Positions 1-7,990 of a DNA stretch of 64,000 nt are shown piece after piece. Source of the DNA: Syntrophomonas sp. (GTDB taxonomy: Bacteria; Bacillota; Syntrophomonadia; Syntrophomonadales; Syntrophomonadaceae). The first letter of the stretch is position 1; each line of letters starts with the position of its first letter. A program made the position numbers and the translations under genes. The notes below the pieces were generated by a model. The model worked only from the letters and a program-made list of their open reading frames with translations, did no database searches and was not told the origin of the DNA. The stretch is from NCBI GenBank assembly GCA_016841245.1, contig JAENZN010000003.1:1-64000 (forward strand), in the 5' to 3' direction.

Positions 1-58
1 ACTATTTTCTCATCATTTTGATGATGATTGGTATACTTTTATTCTAGCGTTTATAGCC

Positions 59-805
59 ATGAAGAATGAGACAATAAGAAAGCTAAAAAACATGCGTCTT
101 CCTGCATTTGCAGAAACTTACCAAAAGCAAATTGAGAACGAGACAGAGTATCAATCATTGTCTTTCCATGAAAGGTTGGCGCTTTTGGCAGATGCTGAAT
201 ATGATTCCAGACATAATAACAACATCCAGCGTCTGATTAAGAATGCCAAATTTGGTAACTCATCTGCTTTTCTTGGAAATATTGAATATCTTCCAGACCG
301 GCATCTAAACCGTGATCTGTTGGCAAGCTTAGCCGATAATGAATTTATCCGTCAGAGTCTCAATGTTATCCTCATAGGGGCTACTGGATCTGGCAAAACC
401 TTTATTTCCAATGCCCTTGGGGTCAATGCCTGTCAGTCGGGTTATAAAACCATATACATCCGCCTCCCTGAACTGTTCAGCGAATTTGAAGCAGCAAGGG
501 TACAGGGGAAGTATCAACAGCTCATGAAGCAGTATCAAAAATACTCCCTGATGATTCTGGACGAGTTCCTGCTGATTCCCACCTCTGATTCTGAACAGAG
601 GGATTTGCTCGAAATGATGGAATCCCGTTGCGGTCAATCATCTACTATCATCTGTTCTCAGTTTGTCCCTGAAGGTTGGCATAAAAGACTTGGAGGAGGT
701 GCCTTGGCAGATTCCATACTGGATAGAATCATCCCATCAGCATATACCATGATAATTGATGGAGATGTTTCCATGCGTCAGAGAAAACGACGAATACCAG
801 AATAA
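59..805 (+). CDS. istB: IS21-type transposition helper ATPase IstB
   Basis: An AAA+ ATPase that works with the IstA transposase of IS21 elements and controls target DNA engagement. The 248-residue length is normal for IstB. Walker A (GATGSGKT) lies at about residues 107-114 and Walker B (LMILDEF) at about 164-170, with a basic tail RQRKRR near the C-terminus. The N-terminal 100 residues match the helical IstB_IS21-type N-domain that precedes the AAA+ core. The frame is open to base 2, so the ATG at 59 is the first ATG rather than a proven start, and no good ribosome binding site precedes it. The gene is intact; IstA is outside the window. Confidence 0.88.
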   Translation: MKNETIRKLKNMRLPAFAETYQKQIENETEYQSLSFHERLALLADAEYDSRHNNNIQRLIKNAKFGNSSAFLGNIEYLPDRHLNRDLLASLADNEFIRQSLNVILIGATGSGKTFISNALGVNACQSGYKTIYIRLPELFSEFEAARVQGKYQQLMKQYQKYSLMILDEFLLIPTSDSEQRDLLEMMESRCGQSSTIICSQFVPEGWHKRLGGGALADSILDRIIPSAYTMIIDGDVSMRQRKRRIPE

Positions 806-821
806 TAATGAACATACTTCT

Positions 822-910
822 GGAGCCATCCAAAGGGTGGCTCCCACCATCAACACAGTGGCTCTATATAAAAGATTGAGTGGCTCTTTTTCAGGAGATT
901 AGGTGGCTCT
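822..910. repeat. Regularly spaced end repeats of the IS21 element
   Basis: Four copies of GTGGCTC(T/C) begin at 837, 858, 880 and 903, a spacing of 21 to 23 bp, so they sit on the same face of the helix. An inverted copy GGAGCCATCC at 822-831 pairs with GGGTGGCTCC at 835-844. They lie just after istB, where the IS21 right end is expected. I infer transposase binding sites. Confidence 0.6.
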
Positions 911-1335
911 GGAAACTCGTAATATTCATCATTTTGCTTTTTGCTTTTATAGCCCTTGATCTGCTTATGTTACAAAGCTTACATGCTTTATTTATAGAAC
1001 GCCCAAAGTTCTTATTCATATCTTTAACCATTGCTCTTTTAACTTCAGGCTGCAGATTGTTTGACAACTATATCTTACCAAGCAGCTGCGTCCATGTCCT
1101 TTATTTTTCTGGACGCTATATTAATTTGCGAAATTTATTTTACCTTATCCTTACAGAGTATACGAATTCAGAAATCATTATTTCCTTTATTAAACTCAAA
1201 GGACTGTGCAAAAAAACAAGTTTCAACACAGCCCCTTCTACTCGGTTAAGGACTTTTCCCAATTATAATGGGTGTTCCACTACGTATTCTCGGTGTTATT
1301 AATGAATAATTAGGGCTTTATTTCTCTGAGCCCAA
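911..1335. other. Gene-free stretch, no function seen
   Basis: AT-rich DNA between the IS right end and telA. Short hydrophobic frames can be read on the + strand (880-1302 and 1061-1249), but they start inside the IS repeats or lack ribosome binding sites and recognisable motifs. It may hold the remains of a gene broken by the insertion. I see nothing firm in it. Confidence 0.4.
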
Positions 1336-2436
1336 TCAGTCAAATTTCAAGTTTGATTGCTTAATTCTATCCTGTAGAACGGCTAATTTCTGCTTGCTTT
1401 CTTCCCGGTTTTGTTTGTTCTCCATTTCAATTTGCCGCGTTTCATCTATACCTTTCATGATAGTATCAAAGGTTTTCTCCAGAGTTTCGATTTTTATACT
1501 GGAACCAGACATCAACTTGGCTATTTCAGCTGATTGGCCTGCGATATTTTGGGCATTTTTCAAAAGCATTTCATTGGTAGTATCATCCAATGCTTTCATA
1601 GCATCCGATTGTATCTTTTGCCTTTTAATAGTTATTGCTTGTATCAATCCGGACTTGAATACAGGTATGGTAACAACAAATGCACTGCCTATTTTGCGCA
1701 GCAGGTTGTTATTACCATTTTGGATAAGCTTGATCTGGGGTATGGTTTGTAATGAAACCATTTTAGCCAATTCCAGATCATGGATTCTGTTTTCAAGTAA
1801 CTCCAGGGATTGAAGGGTATTTTGCAGGTTAAGTGCATCTATTTGTTCATTTGATGCAGCTTTTTTCTCCAGTTCAGGTATAACATTTTGTTTAACATTT
1901 TCAACTGCTAAATTGCCTGCATGTATGTAGGTTTCCAGGTTACCGTAATATCCTAAATTCTGATCGAATAATTGATCAAGCATCGTATTGGTTTTTTCTA
2001 TTTCACTTTCATATTGTTTTATTTGTATATATACCTTGGATATTTCATCATCTATGGTTTGATATTTATGAAGCAATTTTTCAATACCTTCACTTGCTTT
2101 GCTGAATAATTTGCCTAAAAACCCTTTTTTACTATCTTCTTCCACGAAATCTTTAGCATCAAATTTTTTCATTATGTAGTTGAGCTGGGTAAGCATTTTC
2201 CCGCTGTCTTCTACTGAAGAATTGCTGATAGATGATAATATACGATCACTGAACTTAGAAATTTCCTGAGCCGTTTCCTGACCGAAAGACATAATTGACT
2301 GAGGGTTTTGAATATCCACTTTCTGAGATAATTTGATTAATTCCGGCGAAGCTTTCGCTGTTTGGACTACAGCATTGACCTTATTATTTACATTTTCATC
2401 CAGATTCAGTTCATTAAAAGCTATATCAGAACTCAT
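1336..2436 (-). CDS. telA: TelA/YceH-family toxic anion resistance protein
   Basis: A soluble, almost entirely helical protein of the TelA (KlaA/YceH) family, linked to tellurite and other stress resistance; its molecular activity is not settled. The 366-residue length is usual. The sequence is rich in coiled-coil segments, roughly residues 60-240 and 310-366, with the conserved family tract around 220-300 (VSLQTIPQIKLIQNGN, then the VFKSGL segment). AAAGGTGG precedes the ATG at 2436. It follows yceG by 25 bases on the same strand, the same order as yceG-yceH in Bacillus subtilis, so the pair is probably co-transcribed. Its neighbours across the divergent promoter are the phosphoribosyltransferase and TerD genes of the Ter stress island. 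Confidence 0.88.
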   Translation of the reverse strand: MSSDIAFNELNLDENVNNKVNAVVQTAKASPELIKLSQKVDIQNPQSIMSFGQETAQEISKFSDRILSSISNSSVEDSGKMLTQLNYIMKKFDAKDFVEEDSKKGFLGKLFSKASEGIEKLLHKYQTIDDEISKVYIQIKQYESEIEKTNTMLDQLFDQNLGYYGNLETYIHAGNLAVENVKQNVIPELEKKAASNEQIDALNLQNTLQSLELLENRIHDLELAKMVSLQTIPQIKLIQNGNNNLLRKIGSAFVVTIPVFKSGLIQAITIKRQKIQSDAMKALDDTTNEMLLKNAQNIAGQSAEIAKLMSGSSIKIETLEKTFDTIMKGIDETRQIEMENKQNREESKQKLAVLQDRIKQSNLKFD

Positions 2437-2461
2437 TAAATAACCACCTTTCTATTTTACA

Positions 2462-4072
2462 TCAGGAGAATAATTTATTAAAAAACCCTTTTCTACTATT
2501 GCTGTTACAAGCATTTATAGGGTTTAATCCAGATTTAAAATTGCTTAACTTATGTATATCATAGTACTTTTCATTAACATCATTTTCTATATTATTGTAG
2601 CCGGTTGGAGTAAGAATAACTATATCAAATCCCAGCAAATAGAGAAAAGATATAATGATTATATCTTCTGGGCTGAATAGCTGTTCATTACCATCAAATA
2701 TTACTAATTTAGGTATGGACAAAGGAAAGTCAAAATTTTGAATTAAATCCAGGTATTCTCGATCAAGATTTAAAATCGTATAAAGTATTTTAAATTTAAA
2801 GTTTTGCTGAATTTCATATTTGAAGATATCAGTTGACAGAACCAGCTGATTGATTTTGTCCAGAATAAGATGCTGAACCGCTGTTCGCAAATATGCCAGT
2901 TTATATAATTTTGAACTGCGGACTTTATCTGGATTGAAACTGCCATCTTTATTCAATAAACTGAGATCTACCGGATAATTGCTTTCTATAGTGAAAGGAA
3001 TAGCAGCCTTAAATATAGTTAACTTTTTATTCTGCCTCAACAGGTCTAGATTATTCCAAAATGTGGATAAATCTGGGTTAGTGCCGCTGATTTTAGCAAA
3101 AATATTGGGAATGAGAATAAGTCCATTTTTTACTTCAAAGCCTGTCCTGAAACGGGCCTCTTCATTCCATACTATAAAAAGTTCATCATACGTAGTCTTC
3201 AGAGTACAGGGTACAGGGTTGTAATCTTCAAACTGCCAGGGGGCATAGGAACCCATATCTTCGTTATGAAGGATCTTGTGTATTTCTGTAGATGCTTTAT
3301 ATGCTATGGTCTCCTGCCGTTGTACATTTAGAGAAACCGGAAATGGCTTGATTGATTGCTTATTGGGATAATCCAGGAATGTGGAATACTTATTAATATC
3401 TGTTATAAGATCGAATTTATCATCTCCGGAAGAATTGTAATATAATATATCAGTTCCTAGAAGAGATAATAATATCATAAAATATGCTTCATCCCGTGAA
3501 GCTGCTCCATAGAATAATAGCTTGGGATTTATCGCAGTGATATTCCAGGATGAATAGATATCCAGAAAGTATTTATCCAGCCAGGATAGAATCTTAATGC
3601 AAAAGTTTTTACTTATACTCAGGTTTTTTTCTTTACTCCAGAACATGTTTAATAAAATAATTAGTTTATCATGTAGCATGCTATCCTTTTTTTCATCGAT
3701 GGGCTTCAAAACCTGGTTGCGAAAAAAAATATCGATAATATTCCTGGCGGTTGGAGAAATCATTCTTTCCACTATATCCCACAGCGGGTTAACTTTTTCT
3801 GCAATTTCATTTGATATATATTGCTTGATCCCATGATCTATTTTTGTATATAGACCATTAAGTTTAAGCAATTCATAATCCAGATTGAATATGTAATTAT
3901 AATACTCATTAATATTCTCAAAACCTGATATGCGATAAAAATATACCGGTATAGTCAAGGTATCGCCTAAAGAATATCCAGTTCGATCTTTGGGGGCTAG
4001 AAAGACGTCTGCGGCTAAATTTGAAGATTCTATATTTACAGTTGTAAATTGATTATTTCTTGATTTTTCCAT
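2462..4072 (-). CDS. yceG: YceG-family protein of the Ter stress island
   Basis: A 536-residue cytosolic protein matching the YceG_bac family (Bacillus subtilis YceG), described as a putative component of the Ter-associated biosynthetic module. No catalytic residues are established for the family and I see no known enzyme motif. There is no signal peptide or membrane segment. Spacing to telA downstream is 25 bases. The ATG at 4072 has only a distant purine tract (GAGG, 14 bases away), so the start is less certain than its neighbours'. The gene points away from the phosphoribosyltransferase genes, and the 296-base gap between them should hold both promoters. Confidence 0.82.
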   Translation of the reverse strand: MEKSRNNQFTTVNIESSNLAADVFLAPKDRTGYSLGDTLTIPVYFYRISGFENINEYYNYIFNLDYELLKLNGLYTKIDHGIKQYISNEIAEKVNPLWDIVERMISPTARNIIDIFFRNQVLKPIDEKKDSMLHDKLIILLNMFWSKEKNLSISKNFCIKILSWLDKYFLDIYSSWNITAINPKLLFYGAASRDEAYFMILLSLLGTDILYYNSSGDDKFDLITDINKYSTFLDYPNKQSIKPFPVSLNVQRQETIAYKASTEIHKILHNEDMGSYAPWQFEDYNPVPCTLKTTYDELFIVWNEEARFRTGFEVKNGLILIPNIFAKISGTNPDLSTFWNNLDLLRQNKKLTIFKAAIPFTIESNYPVDLSLLNKDGSFNPDKVRSSKLYKLAYLRTAVQHLILDKINQLVLSTDIFKYEIQQNFKFKILYTILNLDREYLDLIQNFDFPLSIPKLVIFDGNEQLFSPEDIIIISFLYLLGFDIVILTPTGYNNIENDVNEKYYDIHKLSNFKSGLNPINACNSNSRKGFFNKLFS

Positions 4073-4368
4073 AATTAACTGCTATACCCTCGTTTGTGCC
4101 TTTATCTTATTAAAACAATCTTTAAAAATTGTCCCGAAAACACTTCACATTTAATTCATCATTATAAAAGATATGATGAAAATGATATTATAAGAATTTT
4201 GTCATATTTTCTAATAAAAGAAAAGATTTGCAATTCATTATTTAACTTTATTATAATTGATTTGAGTACATTTTTAAAAACAAAAACATTGATAATGCAA
4301 AAAAGTTTGCCAAAAAACAGCATGAATATTGCAATATTGATATAAATCAACAGAGAGGAGAACTGAAT
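4073..4368. promoter_or_regulatory. Divergent promoter region of the Ter island
   Basis: An AT-rich gap between the leftward yceG-telA pair and the rightward PRTase-StiP-HAD-terD set. It must carry promoters for both. A TTGCCA at 4307-4312 followed by an AT-rich tract near 4332-4344 is a possible rightward promoter, but the match is weak. No clear inverted-repeat operator is visible. Confidence 0.35.
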
Positions 4369-5472
4369 TTGCTACATCCGGGGACAAACCGTGCCTGTGT
4401 AGAAAGCAATAAGGATGGATTTGTTGTAGTGAGAAGGAAAAATAACCCTTTGCGAGACTTTGCTGTGGTTCACAAACTTATGGGCAAAATAGGTGGTGTT
4501 CACCCCTTAGAAATAGTCAATCTGGTAAAAGAAATGAGCAAACTGGTTACTCCTGTCAAGGGCTCCCCCATAATAGGTTTAAGTGAGTCCTCCATATTGC
4601 TTGGTCGCGTTTTAAGTGAAATATTAGCTGAACCATTTGTTTTTTCGACCAGATATCCTGTTCCTGGAATGATGAACTTCTCTGAACTGCATTCCCATGC
4701 TCCAGCTCAATATTTGATTCCATTTCTCTTAAGGCAATCGAATGCTTTATGCATTGTTGAAGACGAAGTAACTACCGGTAACACAGCCATGAATCTGGTA
4801 AGAGCTCTTTCGGGAGAAATGCCCGGTTTATGTGATGTGGAAATGATAGCTTTGAAGGGATTTATATCTCCGGAGAGATTTACTGAAATGCAGAAATGTG
4901 CTGAATCAATGGGTATAAAGTTTTCGTTACATTTTCTTTACCAGGAAGCCTGTAATAATAATGAACCGCTGAATATATGTGAGTCGAGTGAGCCGACAGA
5001 TAATTCTGCGTTTGATTTCTTAATATCTGAGATTGAAAAAGGCAGAGGAAGAATTGACGTTTTTTCCCCTCAGCAAGCCTTTTTACGCTATGAGATGTGG
5101 GAAAGAGTTTTGGCTGGACTTGACCTTTCTCAATTCATCACAGTAATCGGGGCTTCAGAAGCAATTGATCTGGCTTTTGACATAAGCTATATACTCTACC
5201 TTAAAGGATATGATACCTGCTTTAGACACCTGACTATAAGTCCCTGGGAATTACCTTGCTGGTCCTTTCATACCCCGCAGTCAAGATCTATGTATCTGTA
5301 TATGCCGCCCAGCAAGGCCGACAAGGGTGATACTTACATATTAGTATATGATCAGCCTTTTCAGGAGAGCCAGGTAAGAGAACTTGCGGTCAAGCTCCGG
5401 AAAATGGGAGCAAGAGTTTATATATTAAACAATATTGAAGGAGATATTCACTTTATAAATGTTGAAGCATAA
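4369..5472 (+). CDS. Phosphoribosyltransferase-TRSP domain protein
   Basis: First gene of the rightward Ter-island operon. The N-terminal half is a PRTase_2-type phosphoribosyltransferase: the PRPP loop reads CIVEDEVTTGNT at about residues 128-139, with the acidic pair before the TTG turn typical of type I PRTases. The C-terminal third (about 230-365) matches the TRSP domain found fused to these enzymes. Family comparisons by Anantharaman and colleagues predict that such PRTases help make a nucleoside-like metabolite in Ter stress systems; this is prediction, not biochemistry. The TTG start at 4369 is chosen because AGAGAGGAG lies at the right distance; no ATG fits. The next gene overlaps by 14 bases, indicating translational coupling. 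Confidence 0.85.
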   Translation: MLHPGTNRACVESNKDGFVVVRRKNNPLRDFAVVHKLMGKIGGVHPLEIVNLVKEMSKLVTPVKGSPIIGLSESSILLGRVLSEILAEPFVFSTRYPVPGMMNFSELHSHAPAQYLIPFLLRQSNALCIVEDEVTTGNTAMNLVRALSGEMPGLCDVEMIALKGFISPERFTEMQKCAESMGIKFSLHFLYQEACNNNEPLNICESSEPTDNSAFDFLISEIEKGRGRIDVFSPQQAFLRYEMWERVLAGLDLSQFITVIGASEAIDLAFDISYILYLKGYDTCFRHLTISPWELPCWSFHTPQSRSMYLYMPPSKADKGDTYILVYDQPFQESQVRELAVKLRKMGARVYILNNIEGDIHFINVEA

Positions 5473-6559
5473 TACTCATAATAAATATATAAGATCTGTT
5501 TTACCCGGTGTACAGGTATATCTTAAGAATGAGGGGTTATGTAACCCTTTTGAAAAATCAGTTTTATTTCGCGGAGAAGAAGCTTTTAACGGAAGCTTTA
5601 AAGGCTGGCAAAGATGGCAAAAGCCCAGTCCCGAACCGCATACTGATCAAGAACTGAATCGTTTAATCATAGAATCGATGCAAAAGAATGCTGCTGATAT
5701 ATGTGGTTTGCATGATAAGCTTGTTAATAAATTGCTGGTTAAGGTTAATATTCTCGGGAAGTCAAAAATAGTACTGGTAGGTATTCTAAGAGCCGGTTTA
5801 TTTGCTTCTCTTGGTCTTGCCAGGAGAATTGCTTATTTAAGGGGAGAAGATGTACCCGTAGCAGCTATAGGCCTTTTCCATGAAGCCGGTATTGATAGAC
5901 AGGCTTTTGCGCAGATCTGTATGGATTATTCTGACTATTATCCTGTTTTTATAGATGGATGGACAGGAAGAGGGGTGGTCGCTGCAGAACTCAGGAAAGC
6001 ATGTTCCGAGCTGAATGAAGGATCTGATTGGCCCGGATTCCCTTTGTTAGCCACTCTGGTAGATCCCGGGCATTATGGTGATCTTTGGGGAACGGATAAA
6101 GATATGCTGCTTGAATGTGCGCATTTTTCTGCACCTGAGGTACTGGGGTTTTCAAGAGCCTTTATTAAAGATCCGGAAAAAATGTGGAATGCCTATACTT
6201 ATCCGAATGAATATTGTAATTATGATTTGATTAATGCATGGCTGAATATTTTCAACAGTGAAATATCAACACCGCCCGAGGACAAAAAAAATAAAGTCCA
6301 GGATTTATCGGAAGTACTGAAAGAAATCTCTGAAATTACAGGAACGCAAACGGGGCAGTGGAAAGTCAACATCAATGAAGTAGCCCGTACATTCGTTAAT
6401 AGAGAACCAAAACAGCTTATTTTAGGTATAACCAGACCTGAAACAGAATGTTTGCTGCCAAGTATCTTGTACCTGGCAGATAAGAGCAAGGTTCCTGTAA
6501 AATTCCTTCCACAACTGGGCAAAAAGCACAATTTTCTGGCTGCAGTAAGGGTGAAATAG
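5459..6559 (+). CDS. StiP-type PRTase with C-terminal PELOTA domain
   Basis: A 366-residue protein of the family often labelled 'cysteine protease StiP' in databases, which is the PRTase_1 family of the Ter biosynthetic module. Residues about 40-270 form the PRTase-like part (VLVGILRAGLFASLGLARR, then FIDGWTGRGVV, which corresponds to the PRPP-binding region). Residues about 280-366 match the PELOTA_1/L7Ae-like RNA-binding domain. The protease name is not supported by anything I can see. It overlaps the preceding PRTase gene by 14 bases and is followed after 3 bases by the HAD gene, so the three should be made together. Confidence 0.84.
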   Translation: MLKHNTHNKYIRSVLPGVQVYLKNEGLCNPFEKSVLFRGEEAFNGSFKGWQRWQKPSPEPHTDQELNRLIIESMQKNAADICGLHDKLVNKLLVKVNILGKSKIVLVGILRAGLFASLGLARRIAYLRGEDVPVAAIGLFHEAGIDRQAFAQICMDYSDYYPVFIDGWTGRGVVAAELRKACSELNEGSDWPGFPLLATLVDPGHYGDLWGTDKDMLLECAHFSAPEVLGFSRAFIKDPEKMWNAYTYPNEYCNYDLINAWLNIFNSEISTPPEDKKNKVQDLSEVLKEISEITGTQTGQWKVNINEVARTFVNREPKQLILGITRPETECLLPSILYLADKSKVPVKFLPQLGKKHNFLAAVRVK

Positions 6560-6562
6560 GAG

Positions 6563-7288
6563 ATGAAAGAACATTTAATACTGGATATTGATGGTACTCT
6601 GTTATTTGCCGATGAGAAGCCTGCTTCTATAGTGATTAAGGGCAGAAGGCGAAACAGCTATATGGCAAGAGAGACTATTCAACTCTTAAGGGAAATACAA
6701 GAATCATATAATATTGTTTTAGCTACCGGGAGAAGTTTGTTATCTGTTCAGTCAATATGTAAGCTCTTGGCAAAAGAAGGCGTATATTTTAAAGGGGCTG
6801 TGGCAGAAAATGGTGGTTTATATCAGAAAGATAATGAAGTCGAATACCTGGTAAGCCAGCAATGGATGCATCAGATCAAAGAGATAGCCCTGCATTTTGA
6901 TAGTATGGTGCAGTTGGAGTTTACTACTTGCCTGGCGCTTTTGCGGCCAACAAATTCCGATATTAATAAAGCGCTGGATTTATTTCAGGCGGCAAATTGC
7001 AGAGCGAATTTATTGAGAGATGGTAACAAGATATTTTTTCTATCTGGAAAAGTTAATAAGCGCAATGGCTTGACGTATTTATTGGGTGAAAAACAGCTTT
7101 CATTGGCTGCTGGTGTAGGGAATGATATCAATGATCTTGAATGGCTAAAAACGGTAAGGAAACCGGCAGCTCCAGCCTGTGCAGGAGAGAAGGTCTTGGA
7201 AACTGTGACTGCTGCAAATGGGATAATTTCTAAGAGTACTGGACATAAAGGAATAGCAGAATTACTTGCTGCTTTTATTTGTAAGTAA
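6563..7288 (+). CDS. HAD-superfamily phosphatase of the Ter module
   Basis: A 241-residue HAD hydrolase, Cof/IIB-like cap type. Motif I DIDGTL lies at residues 8-13, motif II ATGRS at about 55-59, and motif [16 protein letters not shown] at about 188-198. It probably removes a phosphate from the product of the neighbouring PRTases, which is the role proposed for HAD members of this module; the substrate is unknown. AGGAG overlaps the stop of the StiP gene and places the ATG at 6563. The terD gene follows within 25 bases. Confidence 0.85.
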   Translation: MKEHLILDIDGTLLFADEKPASIVIKGRRRNSYMARETIQLLREIQESYNIVLATGRSLLSVQSICKLLAKEGVYFKGAVAENGGLYQKDNEVEYLVSQQWMHQIKEIALHFDSMVQLEFTTCLALLRPTNSDINKALDLFQAANCRANLLRDGNKIFFLSGKVNKRNGLTYLLGEKQLSLAAGVGNDINDLEWLKTVRKPAAPACAGEKVLETVTAANGIISKSTGHKGIAELLAAFICK

Positions 7289-7310
7289 TTTTGAGAAAGG
7301 AGAGTTAATA

Positions 7311-7892
7311 ATGGCTATTAGTTTACAAAAAGGGCAAAAAGTGGATTTAACCAAAGGACAGGCAGGATTAACCAAAGTTATGGTTGGATTGGGATGGGAT
7401 ACAAACAAGTATAGTGGTAGTCATGATTTCGATCTGGATGCTGCAGCTTTTGTACTGGGAGCATCCGGTAAGGTATCCAAAGATGAGGATTTTGTTTTTT
7501 ATAATAATCTAAGGCATAGCTCGGAAGCGGTTATACATATGGGAGACAATTTAACCGGAGAAGGTGAAGGTGATGATGAGCAGATTCTGGTTGATTTGAG
7601 CAAGCTGCCTGTAAGTATTGATAAAATTGCGTTTACGGTTACTATCCACGAGGCTGATGTGCGTGGGCAAAATTTTGGCCAGGTTTCCAATGCCTTTATA
7701 CGTATTGTTAACGATAGTAATGGAGAAGAAATTATACGTTATGATCTGGGAGAAGACTTTTCCATCGAAACTGCGCTGGTGGTAGGTGAACTTTATCGGC
7801 ACAGTGGAGAGTGGAAATTTAATGCTATCGGAAGCGGATTCCAGGGAGGATTAAGATCGTTGTGCCTAAACTTTGGGGTTAATGTTTCTTAG
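7311..7892 (+). CDS. terD: TerD-family calcium-binding stress protein 1
   Basis: A 193-residue TerD protein. It begins [15 protein letters not shown], then has GLGWDTNKY, the acidic [10 protein letters not shown] strand and [15 protein letters not shown], which holds the acidic residues that bind calcium in solved TerD structures. TerD proteins are cytosolic or membrane-peripheral and are linked to tellurite, oxidative and cell-envelope stress. The ATG at 7311 is chosen over an upstream in-frame start because GAAAGGAG lies at good spacing and the family begins with this peptide. It lies between the HAD gene and the calcium ATPase. Confidence 0.93.
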   Translation: MAISLQKGQKVDLTKGQAGLTKVMVGLGWDTNKYSGSHDFDLDAAAFVLGASGKVSKDEDFVFYNNLRHSSEAVIHMGDNLTGEGEGDDEQILVDLSKLPVSIDKIAFTVTIHEADVRGQNFGQVSNAFIRIVNDSNGEEIIRYDLGEDFSIETALVVGELYRHSGEWKFNAIGSGFQGGLRSLCLNFGVNVS

Positions 7893-7990
7893 AACAAAAT
7901 TTGATGCTCAAAGCAAATCACAAGATAAAAAAAGTCGTACTTTTCCAAATAATCTAAAGCTGGAATAATGCGGGAGAGGAAAAAATTATA

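Larger units (their letters stand above)
1..912 (+). mobile_element. IS21-family insertion sequence, right part
   Basis: The left edge of the window cuts into an insertion sequence. What remains is a complete istB-like helper gene and a right end with several copies of GTGGCTCT/C. The istA transposase that normally precedes istB would lie left of base 1 and is not seen. Family assignment rests on the IstB protein and on the known habit of IS21 elements to carry repeated transposase-binding sequences at their ends. The outer right boundary is inferred from the last repeat at 903-910; no target-site duplication can be checked without the left end. Confidence 0.7.

Noticed and set aside
880-1302. 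Hydrophobic 140-residue frame after the IS21 end
   Set aside because: Its start lies inside the IS repeats, there is no ribosome binding site, and composition resembles chance AT-rich reading; not counted as a gene.
5459-6559. Cysteine protease activity suggested by the database name StiP
   Set aside because: No Cys-His protease motif is visible; the sequence fits PRTase and PELOTA domains.
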